Counted from the first letter of the stretch, positions 46,566-58,131 are shown. The stretch is 64,000 nt of DNA from Chrysemys picta bellii (GCF_011386835.1 NC_088800.1:21132572-21196571), one strand, 5' to 3'. The notes: generated by a model not told the origin, from the sequence alone. Numbers and translations are program-made.

Positions 46566-46854
46566 CTGCAGAAGCATAAGAAACAATACACAGAAGCATG
46601 ATTGTTAGTTCATGCACAGCATTGAATCACTGTAGTAAAATATACCACTTTTAACATACCAACCACTTTGTCTCTGTCTCTTGGCAAGCGCCCATCTTAG
46701 TGAATACCTTGAACATGGTGAGTACGGCCTGGGTGAGGGTTGGGCATTCCAGATAGGGAAAAGGGTTGAGGTGATTTTTTAAGGGGACCACTGCAGGTGA
46801 CTTTGGACAATATCGTAAATTCTGCCACCATTTTCCACAGGCAGGAATCATTGA

Positions 46855-47151
46855 AGCAATATCTCACTCCTGAGGGTAAGCAAGGATGCAAAGGTGTATC
46901 TCCTGCATGAGTGCAGTTTCAGACCCGGTCCCCATGCTGCTCACCTGTGTGCTGCTTTGGTCCCTGCACAAGTGATTGCCAAGTTGTGTAGGAATGTTTC
47001 CTACAATGGGGGAAGGAACAAAACAGCTCTGCCAAGGAACCTTCAGCAGAGGTTTGGTGAGTACCTCCGGGAAAGTTTCCTGGAGATCTCTCTGGAGAAG
47101 TCCCATGAAATCTTGGTGTGCATTAACATGCTGTTCCACTGCACTGCTTAG
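46855..47151 (+). CDS. Antisense intronic ORF of Harbinger B, homologue of the element A ORF
   Basis: Open from 46855 to the TAG at 47149-47151. It aligns with the minus-strand ORF of element A (39364-39654) from its second residue on, without a gap: NISLLRVS with DITLMRIS, HECSFRPG with CECQQAPG, and NVSYNGGRNKTALPRNL with KVSYHGGCNKAALPRNL. The position that is ATG in A is replaced by a TGA-containing stretch (46852-46854), so B has lost the start. An acceptor-like TTTTCCACAG lies upstream at about 46831-46840. After the stop, both elements share TAGCTGCAC. Placement, strand relative to Myb and transposase, and length are the same in both elements. Function unknown. Confidence 0.5.
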   Translation, partial: SNISLLRVSKDAKVYLLHECSFRPGPHAAHLCAALVPAQVIAKLCRNVSYNGGRNKTALPRNLQQRFGEYLRESFLEISLEKSHEILVCINMLFHCTA

Positions 47152-47274
47152 CTGCACAGGGAAACACAGCTAGTCTTGTGCATTTCTATCCCTTCACCCA
47201 CGTCTAGAAGATACAGAGCAAAGGACGTCTCTACCTCATATAACTAAGCAGCATCAACTCAAAAAGATACTTAC

Positions 47275-47771
47275 CAGGGCTCTCCTCTCCTGCATCATGT
47301 ACGCCAGAGATGGACTGCAGGGACTGGCTAGACCCCTCTCGGAGTGGCAAAGTCCTGACTCTCCGCATCACTGAACAATCCTGCCATGTGCTCCACATCG
47401 TCCTCCAAGTCAATCTCCTTGTCCATGACTTCGTCCTTGGGGTTAGGTCCACTGGCTGCCACCTCCAGCCCCACCAAAGTATTCATGGGTCTCTTGATGG
47501 TGGAGGTGGGGTTGCCACCAAAGATGGCATTCAGCTCCTTATACAAGCGGCAGGTCTTTGGCGCAGCACCAGAGTGACAGTTTGCCTCCCTTGCCTTCTG
47601 GTATGCCTGCCTCAGCTCCTTTATCTTTGCATGGCACTCCTGTGCATCCCATTTGTAGCTCTTATCCAACAAGCCACAAGAAATCTGCCCATAGGTATCT
47701 AAGTTCCTACAGCTGGAGCAGAGCTGGGAATGTACAGCCTCCTCTCCACACAGTGCCAGCAGATTCAACAA
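47275..47771 (-). pseudogene. Harbinger B Myb/SANT-like gene, exon 1
   Basis: LLNLLALCGEEAVHSQL, YGQISCGLLDKSYKWDAQ, ECHAKIKELRQAYQKAREAN and CRLYKELNAIFGG line up with the Myb/SANT-like domain of element A. An acidic region follows (KEIDLEDDVEHM). A TAG at 47328-47330 and a nearby frame change interrupt it. The exon closes at a GTAAGT donor (exon end 47275), matching the donor of A. The N-terminal residues before LLNLL are no longer Myb-like. Confidence 0.75.
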
Positions 47772-48242
47772 CTCAGCGTTTGCTGCATGGAGCCACCACG
47801 GTCAGCTGGAAAGATGCGATGTGAGCTGTCCACACTGAGCAAAGAGGAAGTGATATTTCAAAAATCCCCATGCCTTTAAAGGCTGAGGGGCAGATGCCTA
47901 TGTACTTGGGTGCAGGACAGTGGAGTTTGAACTGCTGAACAGAGCAGTCAGGATGGGCATTGTGGGACACCTCCTGGAGGCAATTTACAGTGATATAACC
48001 AAGCGTGGGGTCTACCCTGACACTTCGTCAATATAAACTTTGCTGCAAAAAGCTCTACACCTCTCATCGAGGTGATTTTATTTTGTCGGCAGAAGCAGCA
48101 TTGTAGTGTACACCCCTCCACTGTTTTGTCGACTAAACCTGACTTTTGTTGACAAAACCATGTAGTGTAGACAAGGCCTAAGGGCACATTTAGTATTTCC
48201 CTGGTAATCGCCTTGTGTCTAGTTGCTATATGTCTGGGGATT

Positions 48243-48315
48243 GGGGCTTTGAGCAGGGGGTTGGACTAGATGACCTCCAGAGGTCCCTTCCAATCCTGAT
48301 AGTCTATGATTCTAT
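48243..48315 (+). repeat. CR1 3' end fragment
   Basis: GAGCAGGGGGTTGGACTAGA, then GGTCCCTTCCAATCCTGATA, then TCTATGATTCTATG: the canonical CR1 terminal region with octamer tail. It may be a bare CR1 end or the tail of a 5'-truncated SINE. Confidence 0.85.
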
Positions 48316-48464
48316 GTGGCTATCAGATTGGTGCAGTCTGCGACTCAATCCTGGACAGAGAGTGGGAGGAGTTTGATAAGCACAAACTTAATTCAGCCAT
48401 CTCAGAGTGGGGGTGCTTCCCTGATGAGTAGAGGAAACCTTCACAGCTGCAGACCCGTAACACT

Positions 48465-48960
48465 GCAAAGTGCAGAAGAGAACCACAAAAACAATTCAAG
48501 AGCTGGAGAAAATGCCTTACAGTGAGAGACTCAAAAACATAAAGAACTCAATATTCAGCTTATCAAAAAGAAGACTGAGAGGTGACTTGATTACAGTGTG
48601 CATGTATCTTCATGGGGAGAAAATACCAGATACTAAAGGGGTTTTTAATTTAACAGAGAAAGGCATAACCAAAACTGATGGCTGGAAGCTGAAACTAGAC
48701 ACATTCTAATTAGAAATTAGACACACACTTTTAACGGTGTAAGGGACTGACCATTGGTATCAAGGGAAGTGGTGTATTCTTCATCTCTTGATGTCCTCAA
48801 ATCAAGACTGGATGCCTTTCTGGAAGGTATGCTTTAGTTATTAAACACAAGTTATTGAGCTCAATATTGGGTGAAATTTAATGGCCTGTGATATAAAAGA
48901 CGTCAGCCTAGATGATCAACAAGTCCCATCTGACCTTAATACCTAGGAATCTATCACACT
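48465..48960 (+). mobile_element. Old CR1-clade LINE, 3' end
   Basis: The frame at 48470-48709 keeps LSKRRLRGDLITVCMYL and TKTDGWKLKLDTF, the C-terminal block of CR1-clade polyproteins (usual form EKRRLRGDLI...RGNGHKLK). The 3' UTR has 'gatgtcctcaaatcaagactggatgcctttc', with phrases such as 'gatgatc' and a degenerate 'aggaatctatcacac' end. It is diverged; the 5' part is missing. Confidence 0.7.
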
Positions 48961-50222
48961 GTTGATGACTCTGTGCTGTGGATGCTCCAGGGCTCTGGAT
49001 TTGACAACTAAATTATTTGACAACTAAATGAGACTCCCTTAACATTGTACAGACATTTTTATATGTGTTAAGTTTTTTTAAGAAAAATAATGTATGTAGG
49101 AAATGTTTCTTAATGGACTCTTGTGTTAGGCGCTTCACCTCTTTCAGGTTTTGACCCTTAATGCTCACATTTCCATTATCTTTTCTCATTACTGCTTCTA
49201 GAAGCTCTAGCTATTTTGGGACATCCATGCCTGGTCCTCTTGGGAACCTCTTTCAAATATTTCCTGATTAGTACAAATATCCTTTCTGGGACATTACATA
49301 ATAATTTAATCGCATTCCAACCATTTTAAATACTTGAACAGAAACAGCCAAATACAACTGAATCAACAGTGTTTTTTTACTTCTATTACAAAATTCTAAT
49401 ACTATCTATTACTGATAGATCCCCGCCATCCTTTTCCCCTCACTCCCTCTTGTTTTAGAAGTTAAAGATAGTAAGTATCATAAATTGTCAGCATTCTGTT
49501 GGTCTGACATATTGCCAGATCAATTAAATCTTGATCAATTAAATCATTAACATTTTAATGCCTGCTGCAAATAATTTTGCTAAAACATTTGCTTAATGTG
49601 CTTAATAAAGTAATAGGTTTACATGACTCACAAAGTCCTTGGTTCCAATTTTAATGTTATACTCAGAATAGAGAAATTCAGAGATTCTAGAATCTTTTGT
49701 TAACAATTAAAAAAAAACAAAAACCCTCTCTCTACAAGAGGTACTCCTCCAATCCCTGCATTTTTTATACAAATCAACTGGTAACCACACATGGGCTGCA
49801 GATTTTATCCCATCCAAGAATCAGACTGCATATTTAATGTGTGTGTGACAGAAATTTTTCTAATACTAAAGCAAGGTTAGGCCTAACTGAGCAAGATCTG
49901 CTTATCTAATTAACTCTACTATATCGAGAGAGTTATTACAAGGCTGTAAACAATAAAAGTTATTGTAATACTCTTTAATTATTTATTTATTTATTAAGTA
50001 AGTATGGGATTATATGTTATAGAGCCATCAGAATGTTGGATCTTGTGTATACAGCAATTCTGTTAACTACTTATTTATACAATAGCCATGCCAATAGTTT
50101 GCTGCTTCTATTCCCCAGATAATAACTATTTTGTTTCACTGTTTAAATTTAATTTTCTATTGTTCAGAAAGTAAAGAGATTGTTTCAAGGAGATTGATGT
50201 TATCTATAAAGCTGTTATTCAT
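48961..50222. other. AT-rich non-coding DNA with an (ATTT)n tract
   Basis: A short (ATTT)n tract lies at about 49977-49994. No gene or named repeat is seen. Confidence 0.5.
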
Positions 50223-50225
50223 TTA

Positions 50226-50511
50226 GGCCAGGTCTACACTACCCCCCTAATTCGAACTAAGGTACGCAACTTCAGCTACGTGAATAACGTAGCTGAAGTT
50301 CGAAGTACCTTAGTTCGAACTTACCTTGGTCCACACTCGGCAGGCAGGCTCCCCCGTCGACTCCGCGGTACTCCTCTCGCCGAGCTGGAGTACCGCAGTC
50401 GACGGCGAGCACTTCCGGGTTCGACTTATCGCGTCCAGACTAGACGCGATAAGTCGAACCCAGAAGTTCGATCGCTCGCCGCCGAACTACTGGGTAAGTG
50501 TAGCCAAGGCC
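50226..50511. mobile_element. PIF/Harbinger MITE with three tandem hairpins
   Basis: The ends GGCCAGGTCTACACTA and (from the right) GGCCTTGGCTACACTTA are inverted repeats. The TTA duplication is exact (50223-50225 and 50512-50514). The 286 bp hold three consecutive palindromes: 50251-50319, 50354-50405 and 50411-50467. The third has 25-bp arms with one mismatch around a 7-base loop. The DNA is rich in TCGA and CpG, unlike its AT-rich surroundings, which suggests a young insertion. No coding capacity. Confidence 0.93.
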
Positions 50512-50514
50512 TTA

Positions 50515-53214
50515 GGGTGGAACTCACCTCAAAGCAGAGGGGCCTCAGAAGGCCTTAAGGTCCACTCTTGCCCTACACGGGCGTGAATTTAATCTTTCTG
50601 GCCCAGTGTTAACCTCCATTTCCATGAATGGCAGGTTATAGAACCCAGTGAACCTCAGAAGAGAAAGCGCTGGCTCTTCAGCTTGACTTTCCTTCTCTTC
50701 AGCCCTGTTTGATGCCCCTTCATGGGCATTCCATGGGGTTTGGCCTCATACAACAGAGGCTGTGCACCCGAACCAAGTGGATGCCTCAGGAGAGCAGGAA
50801 TCTGTACAGTGGCTACATGACTATGCCAACTGTGGATTTCCAGGCCCCTTGTTCCTTGGTAGTCTGGTTCCTCTGGAGCTGCAGCTTTACCCAGTCAGCA
50901 GCTACCTTGTGATACACACAAAGAGGTTCCTCACCACACACCACAGTAAGAAGACTGCAGAAAAATACTAAATCCTGAGGCTGCACCTTATGTCTATTCT
51001 GATTGCTGTTGGACTGGCAGTGAGAAATGATGTGAAACTCATAAGCACTGACCTGCCGCCTGCTTCCCCCTACCTCTCTGCACAGATCCCTGGACTCAGG
51101 AAGACCGCTCTGTAGGGTCTAGAGGAAAGTGGAGTATAGATGTGGAGGTGTTTGACCCCCTTTCTATTGGGCAAGACAAGGATGATACCTGCATGTGTGT
51201 CTATGGCACAACATAAATCTTGTATTCCCAGTTGAAATGACTTCAAATTGTACATTTCAATTGAACATTTTTCCTGTCATAATCATCCACACCCGGGTTG
51301 CTTTGAATGAGGCAGTTATTCATAAATAACGTCCCCTGAAACACCACTAGGAAAACAAAGGATACTTCATTGTGACCAATTCGCAACACAAAATGTTTTA
51401 AAAAGAAATATCAGAGTCGATTGCTTCATTTGATTGTCCCATGTACAGCGAAATTGCAGGAACCTGCATTTTTCTGACTCATGCAAAAAACTGGGCATCT
51501 CTCTTCCTTGCTTCTCAGCAAAGATTTAAAAGCAGAGTACTACAGTGAGGTCCCACACTACTAAGCCTTCATTATTTCCCACATAACAGACTGCAATATC
51601 TTTACAAGTACATTATGAAACATTATAACAGATAATCAAAACCTAAATAGCAGTTGTCAAAATTAATGAACAAAATACATGTTGTGATGCATAGCCTTAC
51701 TTTTCACTAATTTTGTTTGCTTACTTACTAGCTAATTTGCAATATTCACTTATTTGCAAAGGGTCTCTCAGTCATTGATGTAAATTAGCAAAAGTCTTCT
51801 GTGCACTCATTAACTAGGTCTCATAAAATGTGTAATAAAAAAACCTGCTAACCTTTACTAATCTTGAGCTGTAGATGCACTGCTGATTTATTCATATTCT
51901 GTGCTAAGTAACACTCAGCAAAACTCATTGGCTAGTCTGCATTAGTGGAAACTTTTGTCTTCCCCTTCATATGTGAGTTTGCTGAAGATAAGCATTGACT
52001 ATTTAAACTTATGGATTTCTGAACTTCCCCTTCACTTCAAAAATCACCTTTCCTTCTAGTATAAACACCTAAAGTATAATCAGAAAATAATTATATTCTA
52101 GCTGAGCTGTAAATTAAATCAGAATTAGTACATGCTAAATATGAATTGGTATCTCAGTCTAGATCATTACCGTACTAAAAAATTAACATGCAGAGTGAAC
52201 CCCTCCTGGACTGGGTATTGTGATGGCAGGAACTGACTAGCTCATGCCATTAAAGTAAAAGAATACAGAAATTCTGTTGGAGGTAAAAAATTCATCATCT
52301 TTTCAATAAAATCTTCAACTTTAATAACTTTTGGCACCCTCCAGGTGCCCCAATGGATTAACATTGAGCTCGGAGTGATTCATAAAAACTTCTTACTTTT
52401 CCTGAAAAAAATATTACTCCCTACGTAACTTCACTAGTCAAGATTTCAGGTTCATTTATTTGTTCTCTCAATGTTATAAGTTGCTTTTCTGCCTTCCCAA
52501 GATAGGAGTTTAGTATTATTATTTTTGGTACTTCTGCTTGTCTATCATCCATCCTACCTACCATCCATTCTTTTAAATATTTCCCATTTCTTGGCCTTTA
52601 TTAAACAACTCTTGTGCTTTCTGATAGAGAAGGATCAGTTTCTTTAGAAAGCACAGCATTCTCAATATCACATGTTCCCTCCCCTCCATCCCACACTTGC
52701 GTCTCATGGGCAAATACCTACATGGCTATAAGGTTCCATGAGGTTGGTTTTGTTGTTGTTGTCATTTTCCAAAGAAAATTCTGCTGTTACTATTTGTAGT
52801 GTACAGGAATTGGGTAATAGCCCTTTAAATAGTTCGGGGCCTTCCACTTTAGTGGTCCTCCTGGTCTTCTATTGCAGAGGCCATCAGAACATAAGAGAGC
52901 TGCAGCGTATATATGTAACTTGGCATTGTATATTTACAACATAGTTAGCAAACAGGCTTATTTGAAACCCAACTGTGTCTGTATGGTTTCCTCATATACT
53001 TAATTTGTATAAAGAGCTAAGACACAACAGTGTTGGTCACTATGGGCTGCTAAAGGAGTGAAAAATATTAGTATTCGGGATTCAGTGTTTTCTCAGCATC
53101 GACACAGAGACGGCCAGATCCTCTTGTTTGGACAAGCTGTGCTTGGCACAGGATGGGGAGAGGGAGCAAACCAGTCCTTTAGCATAAATTAGAGCACCCC
53201 GAAAGGGAATGCGC
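50515..53214. other. Non-coding DNA, nothing recognised
   Basis: 50520-51260 is moderately GC-rich and may be an unassigned repeat. Open frames there stay under 70 codons and show no domain. The rest is AT-rich and silent to me. Confidence 0.4.
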
Positions 53215-53590
53215 ATGTAGATCAGGGGTGGCCAAACTTTTTGGCCCGAGGGCCACATCGGGGTTGCGAAATTGTATGGCGGGCCAGGTAGGGAAGGCTG
53301 TGCCTCCCCAAACAGCCTGGCCCACCGTCCCCTCCCAGTTCCTGCCCCCTGACTGCCCCCCTCAGAACTCCCGATCCATCCAACCCCCCCTGCTCCTTAT
53401 CCCCTGACCGCCCCCTCCCAGGACACCTGCCCTAACCGCCCCCGCGGACTTCACCCCCATCCAACCTCCCCTGCTCCCTGTCCCCTGATTGCCCCAACCC
53501 CTACCCATACCCCTGCTCCCAGACAGGCCTCCCTGGGACTCCCATACCTATCCAACCCCCTCCCGCCCCCCCGGGTTCCCATCCCCTGAC

Positions 53591-53785
53591 CAGGGCTGCT
53601 CCAGGCACCAGCAGAGGAAGCACGTGCCTGGGGTGGCACATGGTAGGGGCGGCATTCCGTTCATTCTTGAGGTGGCACAGTCTGAGTGGCTTTTTTTTTT
53701 TCCTCCTTTGCTTCGACAGTTCGGGCGGCAGTCCGAGCGGCTTTTTTTTTTGCTTGGGGTGGCAAAAATGGTAGAGCTGGCCCTG
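53591..53785. mobile_element. Nested hAT element, CAGGGCC family
   Basis: The exact 8-bp duplication CCCCTGAC lies at 53583-53590 and 53786-53793. The left end CAGGGCTGCTCCAGGCACCA and the right end (CAGGGCCAGCTCTACC inward) match those of the element at 21016-21688. It is shorter, with T tracts near 53693 and 53743. Confidence 0.88.
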
Positions 53786-53997
53786 CCCCTGACACCCGCC
53801 CAGAACCTCCACCCCATCCAACCTCCCCCTGCTCCGTCCCCTGACTGCCCCGACCCCTATCCACACCCTCGCCCCCTTACCATGCCGCTCGGAGTGGCAG
53901 GAGCTCGCAGCCGTGCGGCCCGGCTGGAGACAGGCACACCATCCAGAGCGCTGGCGTCACATTGTGCTGAGGCTGTGGGGGAGAGGGGACAGCAGGG

Positions 53998-54161
53998 CCA
54001 CCCGGGGGGCGGGGTGCAAGTGGGGCAATTTGCCTCAGGCCCTGGGCCCCGCAGGGGCTCCCACACGAATATAGCATTCTATAGTATTGCAACTTTTTTT
54101 TATGGAAGGGGCCCCTGCAATTGCTTTGCCCCAGGCCCCCTGAATCCTCGGCGCGGCCCCG
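53998..54161. mobile_element. Second nested element, probably hAT-type
   Basis: The octamer CAGCAGGG stands on both sides (53990-53997 and 54162-54169). The body has 'ggggcaatttgcctcaggcc' at the left and 'ttgctttgccccaggcccc' at the right, an internal inverted repeat. Terminal repeats are poor with these borders, so the true edges may differ by a few bases. Confidence 0.5.
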
Positions 54162-54259
54162 CAGCAGGGGAGGTGCCAGGGACTAGCCTTCCCGGCTGGG
54201 AACTCAGGAGCTGGGCAGGATGGTCCCATGGGCGTAGTTTGCCCACCTCTAATGTAGAT

Positions 54260-55003
54260 AGTTGAGCTGGCTTTTCAGGTGCCTTGCATGACCACAGTGG
54301 CACCAACAATCTGACCTGGAGTCTTCCATGTAAACCAGAGGAATGTGCACAGTGCTTAGCAGGGTGAGCCAATCTCTCCACCCACCAGCAGTGAGCTGAA
54401 CACTGGGGAATAGTGGGGAGAAGTAAGTACGATGACGATTAAGATTGAGAGTCTTAGGGAACTTAAATGTCCACTGTCTTGCCCATTATGCAATTATTTG
54501 CATGTGTACAAAATGAGTATAAAATGCTGCCCAATCAGAACAGTAGAGCTTCACACCCACTTTGTACATGTGTAAATAAATGCACAAGATGTGAGGCAGT
54601 GGCAACTCACTGGCTGTGGCCAGGGAATAGCTGCTTAAACGTCTAGTGGGTGGAAATGATGTGCCCAGCAGTCTTTGTTTTTTAGGATTTTCAGTTACTC
54701 CTACTCTCAGTAAAAGCAATAGCTCACTGAAGCGTGCATAAGAGCTATGCTGAGAGGTGGGAGACTGAGCAGCCATGAGGGACAGCCATTGACAGAAACA
54801 CTTCCAAAAGTTTCCATTAAACATTATCTCACAAAGCCAGCTGCTTAGTGCCTCATGGCTTACACTGGGCATAGTGTTCTTACTGAGCCAGTTCTCCTCA
54901 GGTTACCTCTCCTCATTAGTGAATAACAAAGCACTGAGCTCAGCAGCTATACCAATGGCTCTGTGCTACAACCTCACAACCCTCTCCATGCCCATGCAAG
55001 ATA
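54260..55003. other. Non-coding DNA, nothing recognised
   Basis: No repeat or exon is seen. A minus-strand frame of 128 codons (54486-54872) has no recognisable domain. Confidence 0.45.
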
Positions 55004-55690
55004 GACCCAAAAGAGTTTAAGGTCAAAATGGACCATAATATTATCTACTTTGACCTCCTGTATATCACAGTCTATTACATTTAACCAAGTCCCCCTGTAC
55101 TGAACCCAATAACTTGTGTTTGACCAAAGCTTGTCTTCAAGAAAGGCATGCAGTCATGACGTGAAGACATCAAGAGATGGAAAATTCAAAATCACTTTGC
55201 TTGGCAGTTTGTTCCAATGGCTAATCACCCTCACTATTAAAAATGTGTGTCTAATTTTTAATTTGAATTTGTCTGGCTTTTGCTTCCAGCCATCGGTTCT
55301 TGTCATGTCTTTCTCCGCTAGATTAAAGAGCCCTTTAGCATTCAATATTTTCTCCCTATGAAGGTACTTGTACATTAATCAAATCACCACTTAATCTTCT
55401 TTTTGATGAACTAAACAGATTGAACTTTTTAAATCTCTAACAGTAAGACATTTCCACCAGTCCTCAAATCATGTTTTTGGCTCTTTTCTGCACCCTTTCC
55501 AATTTTTTCCAACATCCTTTTTAAAATGTGGGTCCCAGAACTGTACACAATGTTCCAGTATCAGTGTCACCAATGCTGTATATAGAGGTAAAATCATTGT
55601 CCTCCTCCTACTCACTACACCCGTTTATATATCCAAGGACAGCATGAGCCCTTTTTGCCACAGCATTACACTAATTGCTCACATTGAATG
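55004..55690 (-). mobile_element. Old CR1-clade LINE, 3' end
   Basis: On the minus strand, 55375-55154 keeps FNLAEKDMTRTDGWKQKPD and VRVISHWNKLPSKVI, the C-terminal block of CR1-clade polyproteins. Further upstream on that strand 'ggaaagggtgcagaaaag' and 'tggaacattgtgtacag' are known CR1 coding text. It is close in type to the copy at 48465-48960. Edges are approximate. Confidence 0.75.
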
Positions 55691-56346
55691 CTTGTTCATC
55701 TGACCCTAAATTCTTTTCAGAGTCATTGTTTTCAGGTTACAGTTCCCCATTCAGTAGGTATGGCCTGTATTCCTCATACCAGGACGCAGAACTTTGAATT
55801 CAGTTTATTAAAATGCATTGTATTTGAATGGACCCAGGTTACCAAGCAATCCACAATGAATCTTTGTCATCCACAAATACATTTTATCAGACAGCATTGT
55901 AGAGTCAGTTTTTGAAAATCTGGCTGAGTCTGTGTGTATGTCATATTATAGACACACACATCTCCCCTCACACACTTCTCAAGTACTGAAGTAGCTTTCA
56001 GAATCATGCTCCCACGATATAATCTTTAATCTAATCTGTTTATACATTCTAAGGGTACACCCTAATGATTGTTATTTGCCTAAACTTTAGAACCAATGCG
56101 TGTGAGAGTTCAAACTTTAAATGTCAGTAATAAAATATTATGCTGAATGCTGCCTTTATATTTCAAATTGAACATGATTTATTTAAAAATACTGAAATAC
56201 AAAGTAACATTGACCTTCTAATTTTTCTTCCTTCTATCAGAGCAATTTAACACATGTACTTCCCTGTAGTTATCCAATTCACTGCTGCCATAGCAGGTGA
56301 TATGCAATTTTTTTCAGAGAGGGTTTTTCATTTTAATGAACAGCAT
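55691..56346. other. AT-rich non-coding DNA
   Basis: Nothing is recognised between the CR1 fragment and the hAT duplication at 56347. Confidence 0.5.
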
Positions 56347-56354
56347 ACTATGAA

Positions 56355-56954
56355 TAAGGCAAAGATTTAGTCATGGGCATTTTTAGTAAAAGTCATGGAC
56401 AGGTCATGGGCAATAAATAAAAAATCACGGCCCTGTGACCTGTCCGTGACCTTTACTATATACCCCTGACTAAATCTTTGGTGTTCTGGGCAGCTCCAGA
56501 GATGCAGCTGCTGCTCTGGAGTGGGGCTCTGGGGCACCTGCTGATGCTGGGGGTCCATGGCACCTGCTGGTACTGGGGTAGGCCTCCGGGGCGCACGCTG
56601 GTACCCAGGGTGGGGACTTTGGGGCACCCACTGGTACCCTGGGTGGGGACGGCACAAGACCACCACAGCCGCTGCTGGCATGGGACAGCCCCACGAGCCC
56701 GGGACCATCACCGACACTGCTGGCGGGGGTGGCCTGAGACCACGGCAGCCACTGCTGGCAGGAAGCATCCCGGGACCATTGCTGCTGCCGCTAGTGGGGG
56801 ACAGCCTGGGACCAAGGCAACCGCCGCTTGCGGGGGTGGCCCAGGACTGCCGCTCTGGCTGCCCTGGGGTCAGTCGCACCTGCCATCTGCAGAAGTCACA
56901 GAGGTTCCCGAAAGTCATGGAATCCGTGACCTCCGTGACAGATTTGCAGCCTTA
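56355..56954. mobile_element. Non-autonomous hAT-type element
   Basis: The 8-bp flanks are ACTATGAA (56347-56354) and ACTATGAG (56955-56962), one mismatch. The ends TAAGGCAAAGATTTAGTCAT and, from the right, TAAGGCTGCAAATCTGTCAC are inverted repeats. An internal palindrome around 'cacggccctgtgacctgtccgtg' lies near the left end. The GC-rich middle (56500-56880) gives overlapping open frames on both strands that are not genes. Confidence 0.8.
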
Positions 56955-56962
56955 ACTATGAG

Positions 56963-57350
56963 TCAGGATATGAAGTATCCCATTCAGAAAAAGTGATAGA
57001 GTAGTATTGTAGAACAATCCCAGGCTCTATAACTTATATTTTAAAGTTTTTAAATCTATTTTGCCTGTGCACTACTTAATGACTGTTTCATTAAAGAGTT
57101 TGATTTTATAATTCTAAATGTTGAGTGAGTGGAAGATTAGAATATATATTCTGGTCTGAAACAGACATACATATCAATATGTTCATTAGATGTTTACTGA
57201 TATCAGTCATTTTAAATAACTAAGGGCCCCAGACTGTACCTTGTTGCTCAAGGGTTGTAGCAGGCTCAAGAACTTTCCTTGTTGTGTTTCCCTGCACAGC
57301 AGATGGGTACAATCACAGACCTTGCACACCCTCCTAATGCTTTCTAGGTA
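56963..57350. other. AT-rich non-coding DNA
   Basis: No gene or repeat is recognised. Confidence 0.5.
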
Positions 57351-57630
57351 GAGCTGTTCTACATTTTTCCAGCAAATTTTGTTTCTCACTGTGAAATAGC
57401 CTTTTTACTAAATGAAAAATTTGGAAAACAATTAGTTTTTTGAATATTTTTTGTTAATTTTAATTTGTAATTTTCTATTCCCCCCCCCCTTTTCAATGGC
57501 AAATGGGGCGGGGGAGAAAACAAATTTTCAGCAAAAACATTCCAGAAAATTTTCAAAAAGGGAAAAAAAAGTGTTTTTCAAAAAACTTGACAGTTTATCA
57601 TCTCTATGCCCTCACTGTTTTTTGACCAGC
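57351..57630. mobile_element. TA-flanked MITE, GAGCTGGTC family (copy 2)
   Basis: The left end GAGCTGTTCTACATTTTTCC follows a TA. The right end reads GAGCTGGTCAAAAAACAGTG inward and is followed by CA. The interior has the same A/T-block texture as the copies at 4021 and 61370, with a C run near 57481-57490. Confidence 0.55.
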
Positions 57631-58131
57631 TCCATTTCTAGGGTGTAGGACACTCAACTGGAAAAGGGAGCGGGTGGCATCATGACTTTGTGCACCCACT
57701 CCAGTCCTGCACTGCACAACTGCACAGGCATGCCAGGGAATATGCTGCACATCTGAAGTTGACTGCAAAGGAGCAATTTGTACCAATGAAATGCAGCTTA
57801 GAAGCCTCCCAAAGCTCTCCTTGGGGAAGTGTAGTGCCAAGCTGATCTTGATACACACCAGTGCCTATAGGGCATAACTGAACCCTATTTTAAATGTGGA
57901 AATCCAAGCTTTCCAGGCTTACTCCTGAAATTTGTATTCAGTTCATCCAAATTAGGGTGTATAACTTGCTTTAGGCATTCAGTAGGAGTGCAAGAAAATA
58001 TAACACGCAATGATGGGGAGATGGGTGTGGAGCAGGCAAAGTAACAGCAGGGTATTAGTTAAAACAGGTCTCCTCTGCAGTTCACCCCAATTCCATGTGC
58101 AAGTTACACCCATTTTGCTCCCCCACCACAT
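57631..58131. other. Non-coding DNA, nothing recognised
   Basis: No repeat or exon is recognised between the MITE and the CR1 copy. Confidence 0.5.

Larger units (their letters stand above)
44270..48178. mobile_element. PIF/Harbinger DNA transposon, element B (inverted relative of A, inactive)
   Basis: A 3.9-kb element with ends GGCCTTGTCTACACTACA on both sides and a perfect TAA duplication (44267-44269 and 48179-48181). Gene order is the mirror of element A: transposase on + (about 44753-45829), Myb/SANT-like gene on - (47771 down to about 46150), and an open frame on + inside the Myb intron. The protein remnants are clearly related to those of A but well diverged, so it is another family or an older copy. 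Frameshifts, stops and a loss at the active site make it inactive. Confidence 0.9.
53223..54251. mobile_element. Non-autonomous hAT (Charlie-like) element hosting two nested elements
   Basis: The exact 8-bp duplication ATGTAGAT lies at 53215-53222 and 54252-54259. The ends are CAGGGGTGGCCAAAC on the left and TAGAGGTGGGCAAACT from the right. The body is C-rich with a degenerate 'ccctgaccgcccc' repeat. Two further elements are inserted at 53591-53785 and 53998-54161. Open frames up to 258 codons across it follow the base composition and mean nothing. Confidence 0.9.

Noticed and set aside
53489..54265. 258-codon open frame on +
   Set aside because: It runs through the borders of three nested transposons and their target duplications, so it cannot be an inherited gene.
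56478..56996. 172-codon frame on + and 183-codon frame on -
   Set aside because: Both overlap in the GC-rich middle of the hAT-type element 56355-56954.
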